This document shows positions 6,307 to 14,773 of a DNA stretch of 27,005 bases, piece by piece. Source of the DNA: Leptospiraceae bacterium (GTDB taxonomy: Bacteria > Spirochaetota > Leptospiria > Leptospirales > Leptospiraceae). The stretch is from contig JAIXRB010000203.1 in NCBI GenBank assembly GCA_027485405.1, positions 1-27,005 of the forward strand, given 5' to 3'. A program made the translations under genes and the position numbers. A model generated the notes under the pieces. That model saw only the letters and a program-made list of their open reading frames with translations. It ran no database searches and was not told where the DNA came from. Position 1 is the first letter of the stretch, and every line of letters begins with the position of its first letter.

Positions 6307-6328
6307 CACTGCTTTGCTTAGTGTTTTT
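6307..6328 (+). terminator. Weak intrinsic terminator after the DUF2723 gene
   Basis: CACTG (6307-6311) can pair with TAGTG (6319-6323, one G-U pair) around a 7-nt loop, followed by five T (6324-6328). The stem is short. It lies in the 38-bp gap between convergent genes. Confidence 0.4.
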
Positions 6329-6329
6329 C

Positions 6330-8351
6330 TTAGTGTTTTGGCAAATCGTCTAGAGTAAATATGTACTGAACTTTTTCTGATTTCTCGGGAACTCTCTCGG
6401 AACGAAAGTACTTCATTCTTTCTCTTCCCTCTCCCGTTAGGTTAGGGTCTTGCAAAAGAAACACTCCACCCAATTCTATCAATCGATACCCTTCGAAAGA
6501 AACAAAAATAGCAGGCCCAAGAGCCAAATGAACATTAGCACTGGTGTATTTCCAAACAGTGGAACGATCTTCCCCTGTTTGGTTGTCTCTTGAATCACAG
6601 AAACGAATTAGATACAACTGGCTACAAGTGGCAACACCTACATAAACCATGCCAAAGGTGGCGGAATTTTTTTCAGATTCCAATTGATTTTCCCAACCTG
6701 CCATTTTAGAAGCAGGAGATGGATAGGCACCATAGCCCGAACGAATTTCTACGGGATAACTTGCAAGAGAAGCCTCCGTTCCTATAAACCCGACCTCAGC
6801 TCCGGCTCCAACCCCATAACCAACTTTCCAAACGAATAGATCCGACACCCCACGAGCCACGTTTCCCACATAACGTGGAACAAAAAGGACTAAATTTTGT
6901 AATGAAAAATCCAATCCATCATCTGAGTTGAGCTTTTTAGCCAATACTTCATACTCACGGGCAAGCTCATCCGAAGAAAACCTAGTTTGAGAAAAGGTTA
7001 ACAAAGCCACTTCCATCGCCTTAACGGCGAGGGCTCGCCTTTCTCTTGCTACTGCCGCATTCCCCATTTCTCTTTCCAAAAGCGAGCGCGAATATTCGGT
7101 ATCTGCAATCTCAAAAAGTCCTTTCACTTTAGCCTTTACATAAGCCAGAGCTGACCGGGAGACTATGCTTTTCTTATCAGCAATCCGAATTCGGAAGTCT
7201 TCCAATTTCTTTCCCGCGCCTTCCTTAATGGGCAACTCATTCAACCTATTTAAAATCTGATCAAAACGCTTGTAAGACTGATCAAAAAGCAATTCAGAGT
7301 ATTCTTTATCTCCCAGAGCCTCTTCTCTTGATTCCTCATACAACACAAGTTGAACGATTCTATCATCGACTAAACGAGAAATCTCTGGGGCTCTCGTATA
7401 GTCGGGAAGCTCCAAGTATTCTTCTCGAATTTTTCTATACGCAGAATAACTTGATCTTCGCGAACTTTCTTCTTCCACTTTTAACTTTATATCTACTTCT
7501 TGGATTTTCTTAGCAAAAATAACTTTTCTGGTCTTTTGCATGCCCGATTCGGCTCGCTTGATGACTGTCGGTATTTTAGTCTTGGTGCTTGGGTCCAAGG
7601 TCTCCATAGCTTTTCGCAATTTGGAATAGTGTTCAAAGGCTTTTTCCCAGTGCCCGGCACTCGCCTCTTTGTCGGCTTCATCCATTTTTTGAACTAAAGC
7701 AACCGAATACGATTGCACTCCCTCCGAGTCTGATTGCAGTGATTGTACAGCCAATGATTGCCCTTCAATTTCAGAGATTTTGATTTCTGAAAAAGTCAGC
7801 TTGGGAACATAAAATGCGGGAGCATCCGATTCACGCACTGTATATGTTTTGCGCAAAAAAACACGAGCAATCTCTTTACAATAAAAATCTAACTGATATT
7901 CCTTGAGAGTGAATTGCAATGTTTTCTTTAACTGATAGGACTTAGCATTTTTAATCGGTTTTTCTAAAAATCTGACAACTAAGCGAATGTTTTGTGGATC
8001 TCCTGATAGTTCTCCCGATACTAAAAAATCTGGATTGTAGGGGGAGCTAGCAATCGACTCATAAAATTCTGGAGAGCGAGACCCAAGCTGAAGGGAAGTT
8101 CCCAATTGTTTGAGTAGGCTCGCAAGAGAGGCATCATCCAAAAACGAGTATTTACCGCCTCCCTCTTCTAATAGCCCCAAGGTTAAGGAAGAAGTAGCCG
8201 AATCCGAGACCTTTTGCAGTCCCTTCGTATCTGGTTGGATGCTTTGGATGTAAATTCTCGGCAGTGTTTCGTCCCCCGCTAGAAGGGAAAACAAAGGAAC
8301 CATAGCCAAAAATAGGCAAATCCAAAGAAAGTTCAGGCGCAGTGCGTTCAT
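6330..8351 (-). CDS. Large exported protein with CsgG/TolB-like N-terminal region
   Basis: A 673-residue protein whose function I do not recognise. From ATG 8351 it has a signal peptide (LRLNFLWICLFLAMVPLFSL then LAG-DE). Residues of about 30-110 resemble the N-terminal fold of CsgG/TolB-like envelope proteins: a short strand (RIYIQSI), a helix, then YSFLDDASLASLLKQLG and PDFLVSGELSG, where those families have 'FxxLDRxxLxxLLxEQ' and 'ADYLVxGxL'. A long helical, charged region (about 210-460) follows, then a glycine-rich hydrophobic stretch (KVGYGVGAGAEVGFIG) and a beta-rich end. It is probably periplasmic or outer-membrane associated. An upstream GTG (8360) is in frame, but AGGGTGG overlaps it and lies 5 nt before ATG 8351, which decides the start. 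It is convergent with the DUF2723 gene. Confidence 0.72.
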   Translation of the reverse strand: MNALRLNFLWICLFLAMVPLFSLLAGDETLPRIYIQSIQPDTKGLQKVSDSATSSLTLGLLEEGGGKYSFLDDASLASLLKQLGTSLQLGSRSPEFYESIASSPYNPDFLVSGELSGDPQNIRLVVRFLEKPIKNAKSYQLKKTLQFTLKEYQLDFYCKEIARVFLRKTYTVRESDAPAFYVPKLTFSEIKISEIEGQSLAVQSLQSDSEGVQSYSVALVQKMDEADKEASAGHWEKAFEHYSKLRKAMETLDPSTKTKIPTVIKRAESGMQKTRKVIFAKKIQEVDIKLKVEEESSRRSSYSAYRKIREEYLELPDYTRAPEISRLVDDRIVQLVLYEESREEALGDKEYSELLFDQSYKRFDQILNRLNELPIKEGAGKKLEDFRIRIADKKSIVSRSALAYVKAKVKGLFEIADTEYSRSLLEREMGNAAVARERRALAVKAMEVALLTFSQTRFSSDELAREYEVLAKKLNSDDGLDFSLQNLVLFVPRYVGNVARGVSDLFVWKVGYGVGAGAEVGFIGTEASLASYPVEIRSGYGAYPSPASKMAGWENQLESEKNSATFGMVYVGVATCSQLYLIRFCDSRDNQTGEDRSTVWKYTSANVHLALGPAIFVSFEGYRLIELGGVFLLQDPNLTGEGRERMKYFRSERVPEKSEKVQYIFTLDDLPKH

Positions 8352-8360
8352 AAAATCCAC

Positions 8361-8548
8361 CCTAAGGCTAAAAGTACAATTGGTTCAATCTGAGTACGAG
8401 CGAGAGAAAGTCAAGGCAAGGGCAAAAGGAGCCAAGGAGGGAGGCAGAAAAAGTTTTTGCACTGCACCAAAAAACCAATCAAAACCCTTGACCGAAATTT
8501 TGGGGTCTGCTAATGTGGCAGTGCACCATAAAAAAGTGCAAGGTGAAA
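8361..8548. other. Divergent intergenic region with promoter and inverted repeat
   Basis: This 188-bp gap separates the exported-protein gene (minus) from the M23 peptidase gene (plus). Its first third (about 8396-8455) is a strongly purine-biased tract on the plus strand. The rest holds the candidate promoter at 8488-8516 between inverted arms TGCACTG (8458-8464) and CAGTGCA (8519-8525). An open frame crossing it has no recognisable content. Confidence 0.5.
8488..8516 (+). promoter_or_regulatory. Candidate sigma70-type promoter for the M23 peptidase operon
   Basis: TTGACC (8488-8493), a 17-bp spacer, then TAATGT (8511-8516). The expected start near 8523 gives a leader of about 26 nt that includes the AAGG ribosome binding site at 8540-8543, which fits a start at 8549. 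The -10 match is only moderate. Confidence 0.45.
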
Positions 8549-9337
8549 ATGATGAAACGAAAAAGACATTTGTTCGCTATTCTTGGAGCGATGCTGTTGG
8601 TAGTCTCCTTCTCTCTCTTTGCTTCTTACCAGAAGCAAAAGAACCAGCCTGTATTTTTAGATAATCAAAACTTTCAAAGATACCAGGATCGTTGGGGTCT
8701 TTGGGTCGATTTTAGATCCGAAAAACTATCTTGGGAAGAGAAATGCCTGCAATTCGGATCTCTACCCGAAGAAGTTGCTCTTTTAAACCAGATGACTGAC
8801 AAAGAAATCAAAAAGCCCCTTCGTCCACTTTTCATCCCCTACGGAAGAGAGTTTGCCAATTCTCTTCAAGAAGCAGGGATTTTCCGAGAAGCTATCGAAA
8901 CTCCAGAAGATCTGTTTCTATGGCCAGTCATTCCCAACAGCCGATCTAAAATCACTTCTCGCATCGGACGACGATGGAACAGTTTGCACACTGGAATCGA
9001 CATTGGTCTTCCTAAGAACTCAATCGTTCTCGCCGCGGCAGACGGAGTTGTAGAGGTCGCTGACCGAAATGGTGACTACGGACTTACAATCAAGATCTAC
9101 CACCCAGAGATGAATCACTTTCATACTGTGTATGGCCACAACAATACTATCCTCGTAAAAGAAGGAGACATTGTTAGAAAAGGACAGATCATCGGTTATT
9201 CGGGAAACACTGGGAAGTCCACTGGACCCCATGTTCACTTTGAGGTTCGTTACCACAATGTTTACCTAAATCCTGAGAATTTTCTCCCAGCCTTTGATGA
9301 GAAAATAAACACTAGTATGGTGAGTTTTGCTGACTAG
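8549..9337 (+). CDS. M23/LytM-family peptidase (membrane-anchored)
   Basis: A 262-residue protein: a positively charged start MMKRKRH, a membrane anchor or signal (residues 8-24), a spacer with a degenerate LysM-like stretch (GSLPEEVALLNQMT to FIPYG), then an M23 domain. The zinc-site motifs are complete: HTGIDIG (H-x3-D), the YGH segment, and HVHFEV (H-x-H). Active LytM enzymes cut peptide cross-links in peptidoglycan in the periplasm; all ligands are present, so an active enzyme is likely. I chose ATG 8549 because AAGG at 8540-8543 lies 5 nt before it; the in-frame ATG at 8513 overlaps the promoter candidate and adds a charged, cysteine-containing leader. It is first in a plus-strand run, 32 bp before the HAD gene. 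Confidence 0.92.
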   Translation: MMKRKRHLFAILGAMLLVVSFSLFASYQKQKNQPVFLDNQNFQRYQDRWGLWVDFRSEKLSWEEKCLQFGSLPEEVALLNQMTDKEIKKPLRPLFIPYGREFANSLQEAGIFREAIETPEDLFLWPVIPNSRSKITSRIGRRWNSLHTGIDIGLPKNSIVLAAADGVVEVADRNGDYGLTIKIYHPEMNHFHTVYGHNNTILVKEGDIVRKGQIIGYSGNTGKSTGPHVHFEVRYHNVYLNPENFLPAFDEKINTSMVSFAD

Positions 9338-9369
9338 TTCAAAAAAGAACTTAAGAAGGGAGGATTCCT

Positions 9370-10206
9370 TTGGTTGGTGATCCTCTCGGAGTCTTTCCTC
9401 AGAAAAGTTGGACTGACAAAAACTACCGTTACTTTCTTGAGCGAGTGCCAGAATCCCCTGGTCTCGCTTGCTTTGATTTTGATAACACCTTAATCCGAAA
9501 CGACTTTGGCGAAAAGATGATGGATGCTGTGATTGGGGAGGGTCTGGTCCACGTCCCAACCGATCTCTCTAAACACTTTCGCGACGAAGACCTTTGGCTC
9601 GACCATCGAACCATTCCTCTGGAGAAAAAAGAACATTTGATCTGGGAAGAGTATGCCTACCAGCTCAAAGAATTCGGAATCGAAAGAGGGTATCGTTGGA
9701 CTTCCTTTCTTTTTTCAGGACTCAGCAAAACAGAATTCTACCGTCTGTCCAAAGAAGCATGGAAGAAAGTCGCTGAATTTCCGGCGCATACGGCAGTTTT
9801 TCCCCAACCAGAAATGAAAGACCTCATTTCCTTTTTGTACCGCCACAATTGGGATGTCTGGATTGTCACTGCTTCGCCTGAGCTAGGTGTGATGGCAATT
9901 TCAGATTCCTTCCCTATCCCAGAAGACAAGGTTGTGGGTATGCGACAATACTTGACCATGGAAGGCTTGCTTTCCGGCATTATCGAAGAACCTTACACCT
10001 ACGGAGAAGGCAAAGTACTTGCCATTCAAAAAAGAATTGGGAGAATCCCAGATCTCGCTTTTGGGGATTCCTTCAACGATTTCCCAATGCTATGCTATGC
10101 GAAAAAAGGAATTGCGATAGACAAAGGCAATCCCGAATTTATCAAAGCCTGTTTGGACAAAGAGATTTTAATTCAGCCCTATTTTAGTTTTGTTCCAAAA
10201 ACTTAA
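9370..10206 (+). CDS. HAD-superfamily phosphatase
   Basis: A 278-residue protein with all four HAD motifs: motif I FDFDNTL (nucleophile D36, acid D38), motif II IVTAS (T167), motif III lysine in YGEGKVLAIQ (K215) and motif IV FGDSFND (D233, D237). A helical cap of about 100 residues sits between motifs I and II (C1 cap). It resembles the phosphoserine phosphatase/PHOSPHO-type group that acts on small phosphomonoesters, but the substrate cannot be told. The TTG start at 9370 is supported by GGGAGGA just upstream with about 6-nt spacing. It is 5 bp from the RsmI-like gene, so the two are almost certainly cotranscribed. Confidence 0.87.
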   Translation: MVGDPLGVFPQKSWTDKNYRYFLERVPESPGLACFDFDNTLIRNDFGEKMMDAVIGEGLVHVPTDLSKHFRDEDLWLDHRTIPLEKKEHLIWEEYAYQLKEFGIERGYRWTSFLFSGLSKTEFYRLSKEAWKKVAEFPAHTAVFPQPEMKDLISFLYRHNWDVWIVTASPELGVMAISDSFPIPEDKVVGMRQYLTMEGLLSGIIEEPYTYGEGKVLAIQKRIGRIPDLAFGDSFNDFPMLCYAKKGIAIDKGNPEFIKACLDKEILIQPYFSFVPKT

Positions 10207-10211
10207 AGTCT

Positions 10212-10904
10212 ATGAACGAACTGTATTTGGTCAGTAACTCGCTTGGCTCTGACTTAGATTTACCTCCTCGCACAAAACTCATCTTAGATTCCGCAGATTT
10301 GATAATCGGGGAAGAACAAAGAACCACTTCAACCCTCCTAAAAAAACTGGGCATCTCAAAGCCTTTTGAAATCTTAAATGAACATACAAAAGCCGAAGAG
10401 CTGGAAGCCTTGGGCTATCGCCTTTTGGAATTTAAAAAATCCTGCATTGTTTCGGACTCAGGAAACCCAGGGATTTGCGACCCAGCCAGCCGTCTGGTTC
10501 CTCTTGCTTGGGAATTGGGAATCAGAGTCAGGTCTTGTCCTGGTCCTTCGGCATTTGTTTCAGGCTTGACCGCATCTGGTTTTTCCGCAGAACCATTTAG
10601 CTTCCTTGGTTTTTTACCTAGAGAAGACAGAGAAAGGGAAAAATCCCTTCGCTCCTATTTGGAATGGGGACATACCCTGGTCTTTTATGAAACCCCCTAC
10701 CGAACCAGACAAGTGTTGGAGACTCTCGCAAAGAGCCTAGGCTCTTCCAGATTGGTTTACCTGGGGCTTGGGATAGGATTGGAAACAGAAGTCTCCTACC
10801 GTGGAACGGCAAAAGAGATACTCGCAAAAGGCACTCCTCCCAAACTCCCTCCGGTCTTTGTGATAGAAGGAAAAAAAAGAGCAGTTAGAACCAAGAATTC
10901 TTGA
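10212..10904 (+). CDS. RsmI-like tetrapyrrole-methylase-family SAM methyltransferase (short form)
   Basis: A 230-residue protein of the RsmI branch, which makes 2'-O-methyl C1402 in 16S rRNA. Visible motifs: ELYLVSNSLG at the start (family 'LYLVATPIGN'), EEQRTTSTLLKKLGI (family 'EDTRxTxxLLxxxGI'), VSDSGNPGICDP, PGPSAFVSGLTASG, and FLGFLPREDRERE. It is about 50 residues shorter than E. coli RsmI and lacks the usual C-terminal extension. The first motif also departs from consensus (S-N-S-L-G for ATPIG). It is therefore either a short RsmI or a paralogue with another target, and I give no gene symbol. It sits in the run with HAD, XRE-cupin and PrmA; PrmA also methylates the translation machinery. 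Confidence 0.82.
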   Translation: MNELYLVSNSLGSDLDLPPRTKLILDSADLIIGEEQRTTSTLLKKLGISKPFEILNEHTKAEELEALGYRLLEFKKSCIVSDSGNPGICDPASRLVPLAWELGIRVRSCPGPSAFVSGLTASGFSAEPFSFLGFLPREDREREKSLRSYLEWGHTLVFYETPYRTRQVLETLAKSLGSSRLVYLGLGIGLETEVSYRGTAKEILAKGTPPKLPPVFVIEGKKRAVRTKNS

Positions 10905-10934
10905 CACGCCCTCTGTTATATTGAACAAAGAAGC

Positions 10935-11558
10935 ATGGCAACAAAACTAGAACCCTCCCTAGAAGAGGGAGAATCTCCTTTCGCTGAATCGGGCGATTAT
11001 ATCACAGAAATTGTAAAAGAAAACTTAAAGCTGATCCGCCATACCAAAGGGTATTCTTTGGACAAGCTCGCAAACCGTTGTGGGGTCAGCCGAGCCATGC
11101 TCTCCCAAATCGAACAAGGGAAATCAGTCCCTACAATTTCCGTTCTCTGGAAAATCGCAAACGGCCTTAGCGTTCCATTTTCCGAGCTTTTGAAAGAAAA
11201 GAGACAAGAGGGAGTTCACGTTATGAAAGCCGAACACTCCAAAGTTCTTTTTTCCAATTCAAAGGTCTTCGCCAGCCGCGCGCTATTTCCATTTCTAGGA
11301 AATAGAAAGACTGAATTCTACGAACTCATATTAAAACCTGGTGGACATGAAGTTGCGGAACCACATAAGACGGGTACAACGGAGAATATTGTAGTGGTTA
11401 CAGGCAAGCTAAGACTCCGTGTTGGCGAAAAAGTGGTTGAGCTAGATCCTAAGGACTCAGTTTTTTTTAAGGCAGATGTGGCACATGAGTATTCCAATCC
11501 CACAGATAACGAAACTTTAATGTATCTAGTTATGGATTATACAGACGAGATCGGCTAG
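10935..11558 (+). CDS. XRE-family HTH regulator with C-terminal cupin
   Basis: A 207-residue two-domain regulator. Residues 29-83 are an XRE helix-turn-helix (LKLIRHTKGYSLDKLANRCG, VSRAMLSQIEQGKSVPTISV). Residues 110-202 are a cupin (LKPGGHEVAEPHKTGTTEN, VVTGKLRLRVG, DSVFFKADVAHEYSN), the SutR/PuuR-type layout in which the cupin senses a small ligand or metal. The cupin histidines H144 and H184 and E150 are present. The N-terminal 28 residues are acidic and probably flexible. It starts at ATG 10935, with only a weak AAGAAG before it, 30 bp after the methylase gene and 3 bp before PrmA, so it is probably part of the operon. Its targets are unknown. Confidence 0.9.
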   Translation: MATKLEPSLEEGESPFAESGDYITEIVKENLKLIRHTKGYSLDKLANRCGVSRAMLSQIEQGKSVPTISVLWKIANGLSVPFSELLKEKRQEGVHVMKAEHSKVLFSNSKVFASRALFPFLGNRKTEFYELILKPGGHEVAEPHKTGTTENIVVVTGKLRLRVGEKVVELDPKDSVFFKADVAHEYSNPTDNETLMYLVMDYTDEIG

Positions 11559-11561
11559 CCT

Positions 11562-12521
11562 TTGCAATACCGAGAAATCAAAGTCACTCTTCCTAAATCC
11601 AGAACGGATGAACTCTATGAAGTTTTGGATGAATTGCAAGTTGCTGGTTACTACGAAGTTCTGTTCGATGGCGAAGCTGATCGCTCAGACCCTGAAGAAA
11701 TTATCTCCGATATAACAACTATTCGAATCTATTTGCATACGGATGAGCTTGAAAAAGAATTAAAAATCTTAATCTTCTTAAAGCTAAAAGAACCTGAGGC
11801 AGTTTTCTGGGAAATCCGTGAGATCGAAACGAGAGACTATGAAGAAGCCTACAAAGAATTCTACAAACCATTCCCCATTGGAAAAAGACTTTGGGTGGTC
11901 CCAGTTTGGGAAAAAGAAGAATTTTTAAATTCTCTCAAAACAAAACAATTGCCCAATTCTACAGAAAAAAGTGATTCTAAAGATTCCTTTCCACTCCCTT
12001 TGTTTATCAATCCAGGGGTGGCATTTGGAACGGGGCACCATGAAACCACAAAACTAATTTTGGAACGGTTAGACGAACTTAGTGATGAAGGCTTGTCTTT
12101 TGCTCGCGTCTGTGATCTTGGGACTGGATCAGGCATTCTCTCGGTAGGACTAGGAAAACTCGGAAGCCAAAAGATTTTTGCCTTAGACATTGATCCAAAT
12201 GCGGTACGTGCCTCTTGGGACAACTGGCAGTCCAATGATTTTGGGAGAGAAATATCGTTTCAAGTGCAAGAATCTGGATTAGACAATCCAGAGCTTTTGT
12301 CCAAGGAGTTTGATCTTGCCATTGCTAATATAACATTTGCTGTATTGTCCAACAATATCCAATGGTTGGCAAAAGTAAAATCGCCGCGCTATATTTTTTC
12401 AGGGATCATCACCGAGAAGAAAGATGCCTTTCTTGCCCTACTCCAGTCTCACATCCCAGGTTCGGTTGTTGCCCAAAAAGAGTGGAATGAATGGTGGATG
12501 ATCGATTGGATTCGAGTTTAA
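11562..12521 (+). CDS. prmA: Ribosomal protein L11 methyltransferase PrmA
   Basis: A 319-residue protein. The N-terminal 150 residues are the L11-recognition domain, with an insert around 125-145 (low-complexity, S/K/D-rich). The catalytic domain begins at NPGVAFGTGHHETTKLILER, the PrmA hallmark, followed by SAM motif I VCDLGTGSGILSVGLGKLG, motif II FALDIDPNAV, and the DLAIANITFAVL motif (family 'ANIL'). PrmA trimethylates ribosomal protein L11. The start is TTG 11562, 3 bp after the XRE gene, with only a weak upstream GAGA. It is the last gene of the plus-strand run and is convergent with the receptor gene at 12562. Confidence 0.92.
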   Translation: MQYREIKVTLPKSRTDELYEVLDELQVAGYYEVLFDGEADRSDPEEIISDITTIRIYLHTDELEKELKILIFLKLKEPEAVFWEIREIETRDYEEAYKEFYKPFPIGKRLWVVPVWEKEEFLNSLKTKQLPNSTEKSDSKDSFPLPLFINPGVAFGTGHHETTKLILERLDELSDEGLSFARVCDLGTGSGILSVGLGKLGSQKIFALDIDPNAVRASWDNWQSNDFGREISFQVQESGLDNPELLSKEFDLAIANITFAVLSNNIQWLAKVKSPRYIFSGIITEKKDAFLALLQSHIPGSVVAQKEWNEWWMIDWIRV

Positions 12522-12561
12522 ACGAACCGAACCAAGCAAAGCCAATCAAGACAAGACTAGC

Positions 12562-14676
12562 CTACTTTACTTCTTCTGCTTTCTTAAAAAACCTAACTAA
12601 ACTCACTTGGTTTCCCTTATCGTTGTATTCGATCTTATCAAAAACAGCTTTGGTCATAAAGATTCCTCGACCGTGTTGTTCAAAGGTTTCATTTACAGTT
12701 TCTGCTGATTTAGCCATCATTTTTTTGTGGTCGAATCCATTTCCTTCGTCTGTGATTCGAAAGGCGATGTACTCGTTATTCAAAACATAGTCTATTCTTA
12801 CTTTTTTAGCAGAAAACTGTGGATCTTCTTGTCGTTTCTGAACGTATTCCAAGTAATTTCCCTCTAAGATGGCTTTGGTTTTTTCTTCAAAGCCAATACC
12901 TAGATTGCCATGTTCAATGGCATTGATTATGATTTCTCTCACTGAGGTTCTAATTTCGGTTTGGGTCATGGAATCCACAAACTTGTGCAATTGGGAAGTA
13001 ATCTTTTGTGAAACAATTTCTGCATTCCTTAAATAGTTGTTCATTTCGAATTCAATGCGTTCGCTGTATATGATTCGAGAAATGGCGTCTTCTCCCATGG
13101 AAGACATTGTCACTAGAATTTCACGACTTCCGCCCAAGTCCACAAACTGGATGCGACAGTTCAAGTCTCTTGGTTCCATCACATACTTTTGCGCAAATTC
13201 CGTTTGGAACTGAACCGGCCTTCCCGTAGCAAAAAGCTCCTTTAGCTTTTCTGAAACAAAGATCTTGGCATAGCTGTCTTTTTTTGATTTAGCTTGGTAA
13301 ATCAGATCAGATAAAGACCTACCAAGGATGTCTTGAGGTTTGTAACCCAAAAGCTTAGACAAAGCTCTGTTTGCAGAAAGAACTTTTTGATTTTCGGAGA
13401 GAAGCAAAATTACCTCTTCTGAACCTTCAAAGATTTCTTTGAATCGTTTTTCTGATTCTTCTACTTTTTCTTTTGCTTGAGACAATTGAAGAACGCTTTC
13501 TTTGAGTTGGGAAGAAAGGTAATTGATTCGATCTGCCAGTCCTAAAGCAAAGATAACAACAAGCAGACCAGTTCCCATTTGGAGAGACCATCTTGTTAAA
13601 AGAATATCCGGTAAAAACCCCAAACTCTTGAAGGAAAACAAAAAGACCCCTAGCAAGAATAAAGTCCAGGCAAAAAGATAGTACCTAGCAGTTCTCACTC
13701 TTTCAATATAGGACTTAACACCCATAATGATCAAAAGAATTGCTGTAATCACAACACAGAGAATAGCCGTAATGATTGCAATGCGGTAGTTGAAGAAAAA
13801 TGAGGGAAGACTCAGAAAAACCAAGGCACCAAGCCAAAACTGCAATACCTTTTTTATAAAGTCCTTTGATTTGAACAAATCCAAGAATTGTCCAGTAAAC
13901 AAAGTGCCTGTAAAACAGGAAAGAACCATGAAAAATGGAAGCGCATGGTTTGCCCACCAAATGCTGTTTGACCAAAGAAATTGGAAGGCAAGACCATTGT
14001 TTGAAAGATGAAACAAGCTTATGCTTACTATGAACAGTATGTACGAAATATATGCTGACTCTCGTGTCGAATATAGAATGAACGAATTATAAAAAACCAT
14101 GGCAAGCATCGTTCCATAGAACAAACCAAATAATATCTGTTCCTTGGATACTTTGCTGTAGAATTCTTTTTCAGAATACGCTTCTAAAGACAATGGAATT
14201 GTGGAATCTGAACGAATTCGAAGGTAATAGACTGACTCGGATAATGCAGGCTCTGTGAGTGAAAAAACCGGGTTTCGGTATTCTTCGTTTCGTTCGGTAA
14301 ACGGGAAACTATCTCCCAGTTTTCGGAAGGAAAGGTTATTCGCATTTGCTCCAAAGATTTCTACTTCATCGATGATGGGAAAATTGAACTCCAGCTTCCA
14401 GTCAAAAGGTTCGGAGCCTCGGTTTTTGATGGGAATGCGGAGCCAAAACTGAGAAGCTGAGAAACCTAAGTTTGGGGTTCTAATTGGGCGAAATTCCCCA
14501 TCCCTCTCTCCTGAAACAATTGTTTCGGGTGAAAAATCTGACTTGGGGTCTTCCAAGTATGTAGAGGTCTGCCATAAAGGCTCACCCTTCATCCCAGGTT
14601 TTACGGAAAAAGAAGCCTCGCCCCAAATAGAGTGAGAAAAAAACCAACAAACCAGAAAAAACCCGATTCGCGCCAA
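12562..14676 (-). CDS. 7TMR-DISM receptor with PAS and RsbW-like anti-sigma-factor kinase domain
   Basis: A 704-residue receptor. Order: signal peptide (1-19); extracytoplasmic 7TMR-DISM sensing domain (about 25-175, jelly-roll type; FSASQFWLRIPIKN and VYYLRIRSDSTIPLSLEAYS are typical); seven membrane segments (about 180-385); a coiled coil; a PAS domain (about 415-540; VILLLSENQKVLSANRALSK, LLGYKPQDILG); and an RsbW/HATPase_c_2 domain with N-box EIIINAIEHGN, G1 box ITDEGNGFDH and G2 region HGRGIFMTKAVFDKIEY. There is no histidine phospho-acceptor domain, so it should act as a serine kinase or anti-sigma factor on a STAS protein, not as a two-component kinase. TTG 14676 is the start, with AAGGATAGG upstream. 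No STAS or sigma gene is adjacent. Compare the phosphatase receptor at the right edge. Confidence 0.87.
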   Translation of the reverse strand: MARIGFFLVCWFFSHSIWGEASFSVKPGMKGEPLWQTSTYLEDPKSDFSPETIVSGERDGEFRPIRTPNLGFSASQFWLRIPIKNRGSEPFDWKLEFNFPIIDEVEIFGANANNLSFRKLGDSFPFTERNEEYRNPVFSLTEPALSESVYYLRIRSDSTIPLSLEAYSEKEFYSKVSKEQILFGLFYGTMLAMVFYNSFILYSTRESAYISYILFIVSISLFHLSNNGLAFQFLWSNSIWWANHALPFFMVLSCFTGTLFTGQFLDLFKSKDFIKKVLQFWLGALVFLSLPSFFFNYRIAIITAILCVVITAILLIIMGVKSYIERVRTARYYLFAWTLFLLGVFLFSFKSLGFLPDILLTRWSLQMGTGLLVVIFALGLADRINYLSSQLKESVLQLSQAKEKVEESEKRFKEIFEGSEEVILLLSENQKVLSANRALSKLLGYKPQDILGRSLSDLIYQAKSKKDSYAKIFVSEKLKELFATGRPVQFQTEFAQKYVMEPRDLNCRIQFVDLGGSREILVTMSSMGEDAISRIIYSERIEFEMNNYLRNAEIVSQKITSQLHKFVDSMTQTEIRTSVREIIINAIEHGNLGIGFEEKTKAILEGNYLEYVQKRQEDPQFSAKKVRIDYVLNNEYIAFRITDEGNGFDHKKMMAKSAETVNETFEQHGRGIFMTKAVFDKIEYNDKGNQVSLVRFFKKAEEVK

Positions 14677-14773
14677 ACCAACCTATCCTTGCTTTAAAAA
14701 AAAGCTCATCCCAGTAGACACAAATCTACCAATTCTTCTAGCCTTTTTTGGGAATTCTGGGATTTTAGAACCA

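Noticed and set aside
8380..8664. 94-residue plus-strand open frame before the M23 gene
   Set aside because: It covers the purine-rich intergenic tract and promoter, overlaps the M23 gene in another frame and has no recognisable content.
10901..10922. TTGACA and TATATT before the XRE-cupin gene as a promoter
   Set aside because: The spacer is only 10 bp, too short for sigma70, and TTGACA overlaps the methylase stop.
12522..12561. Possible bidirectional terminator between prmA and the receptor gene (TTCG...CGAA around GTTTAAAC)
   Set aside because: The stem is only 4 bp and no T run follows on either strand.
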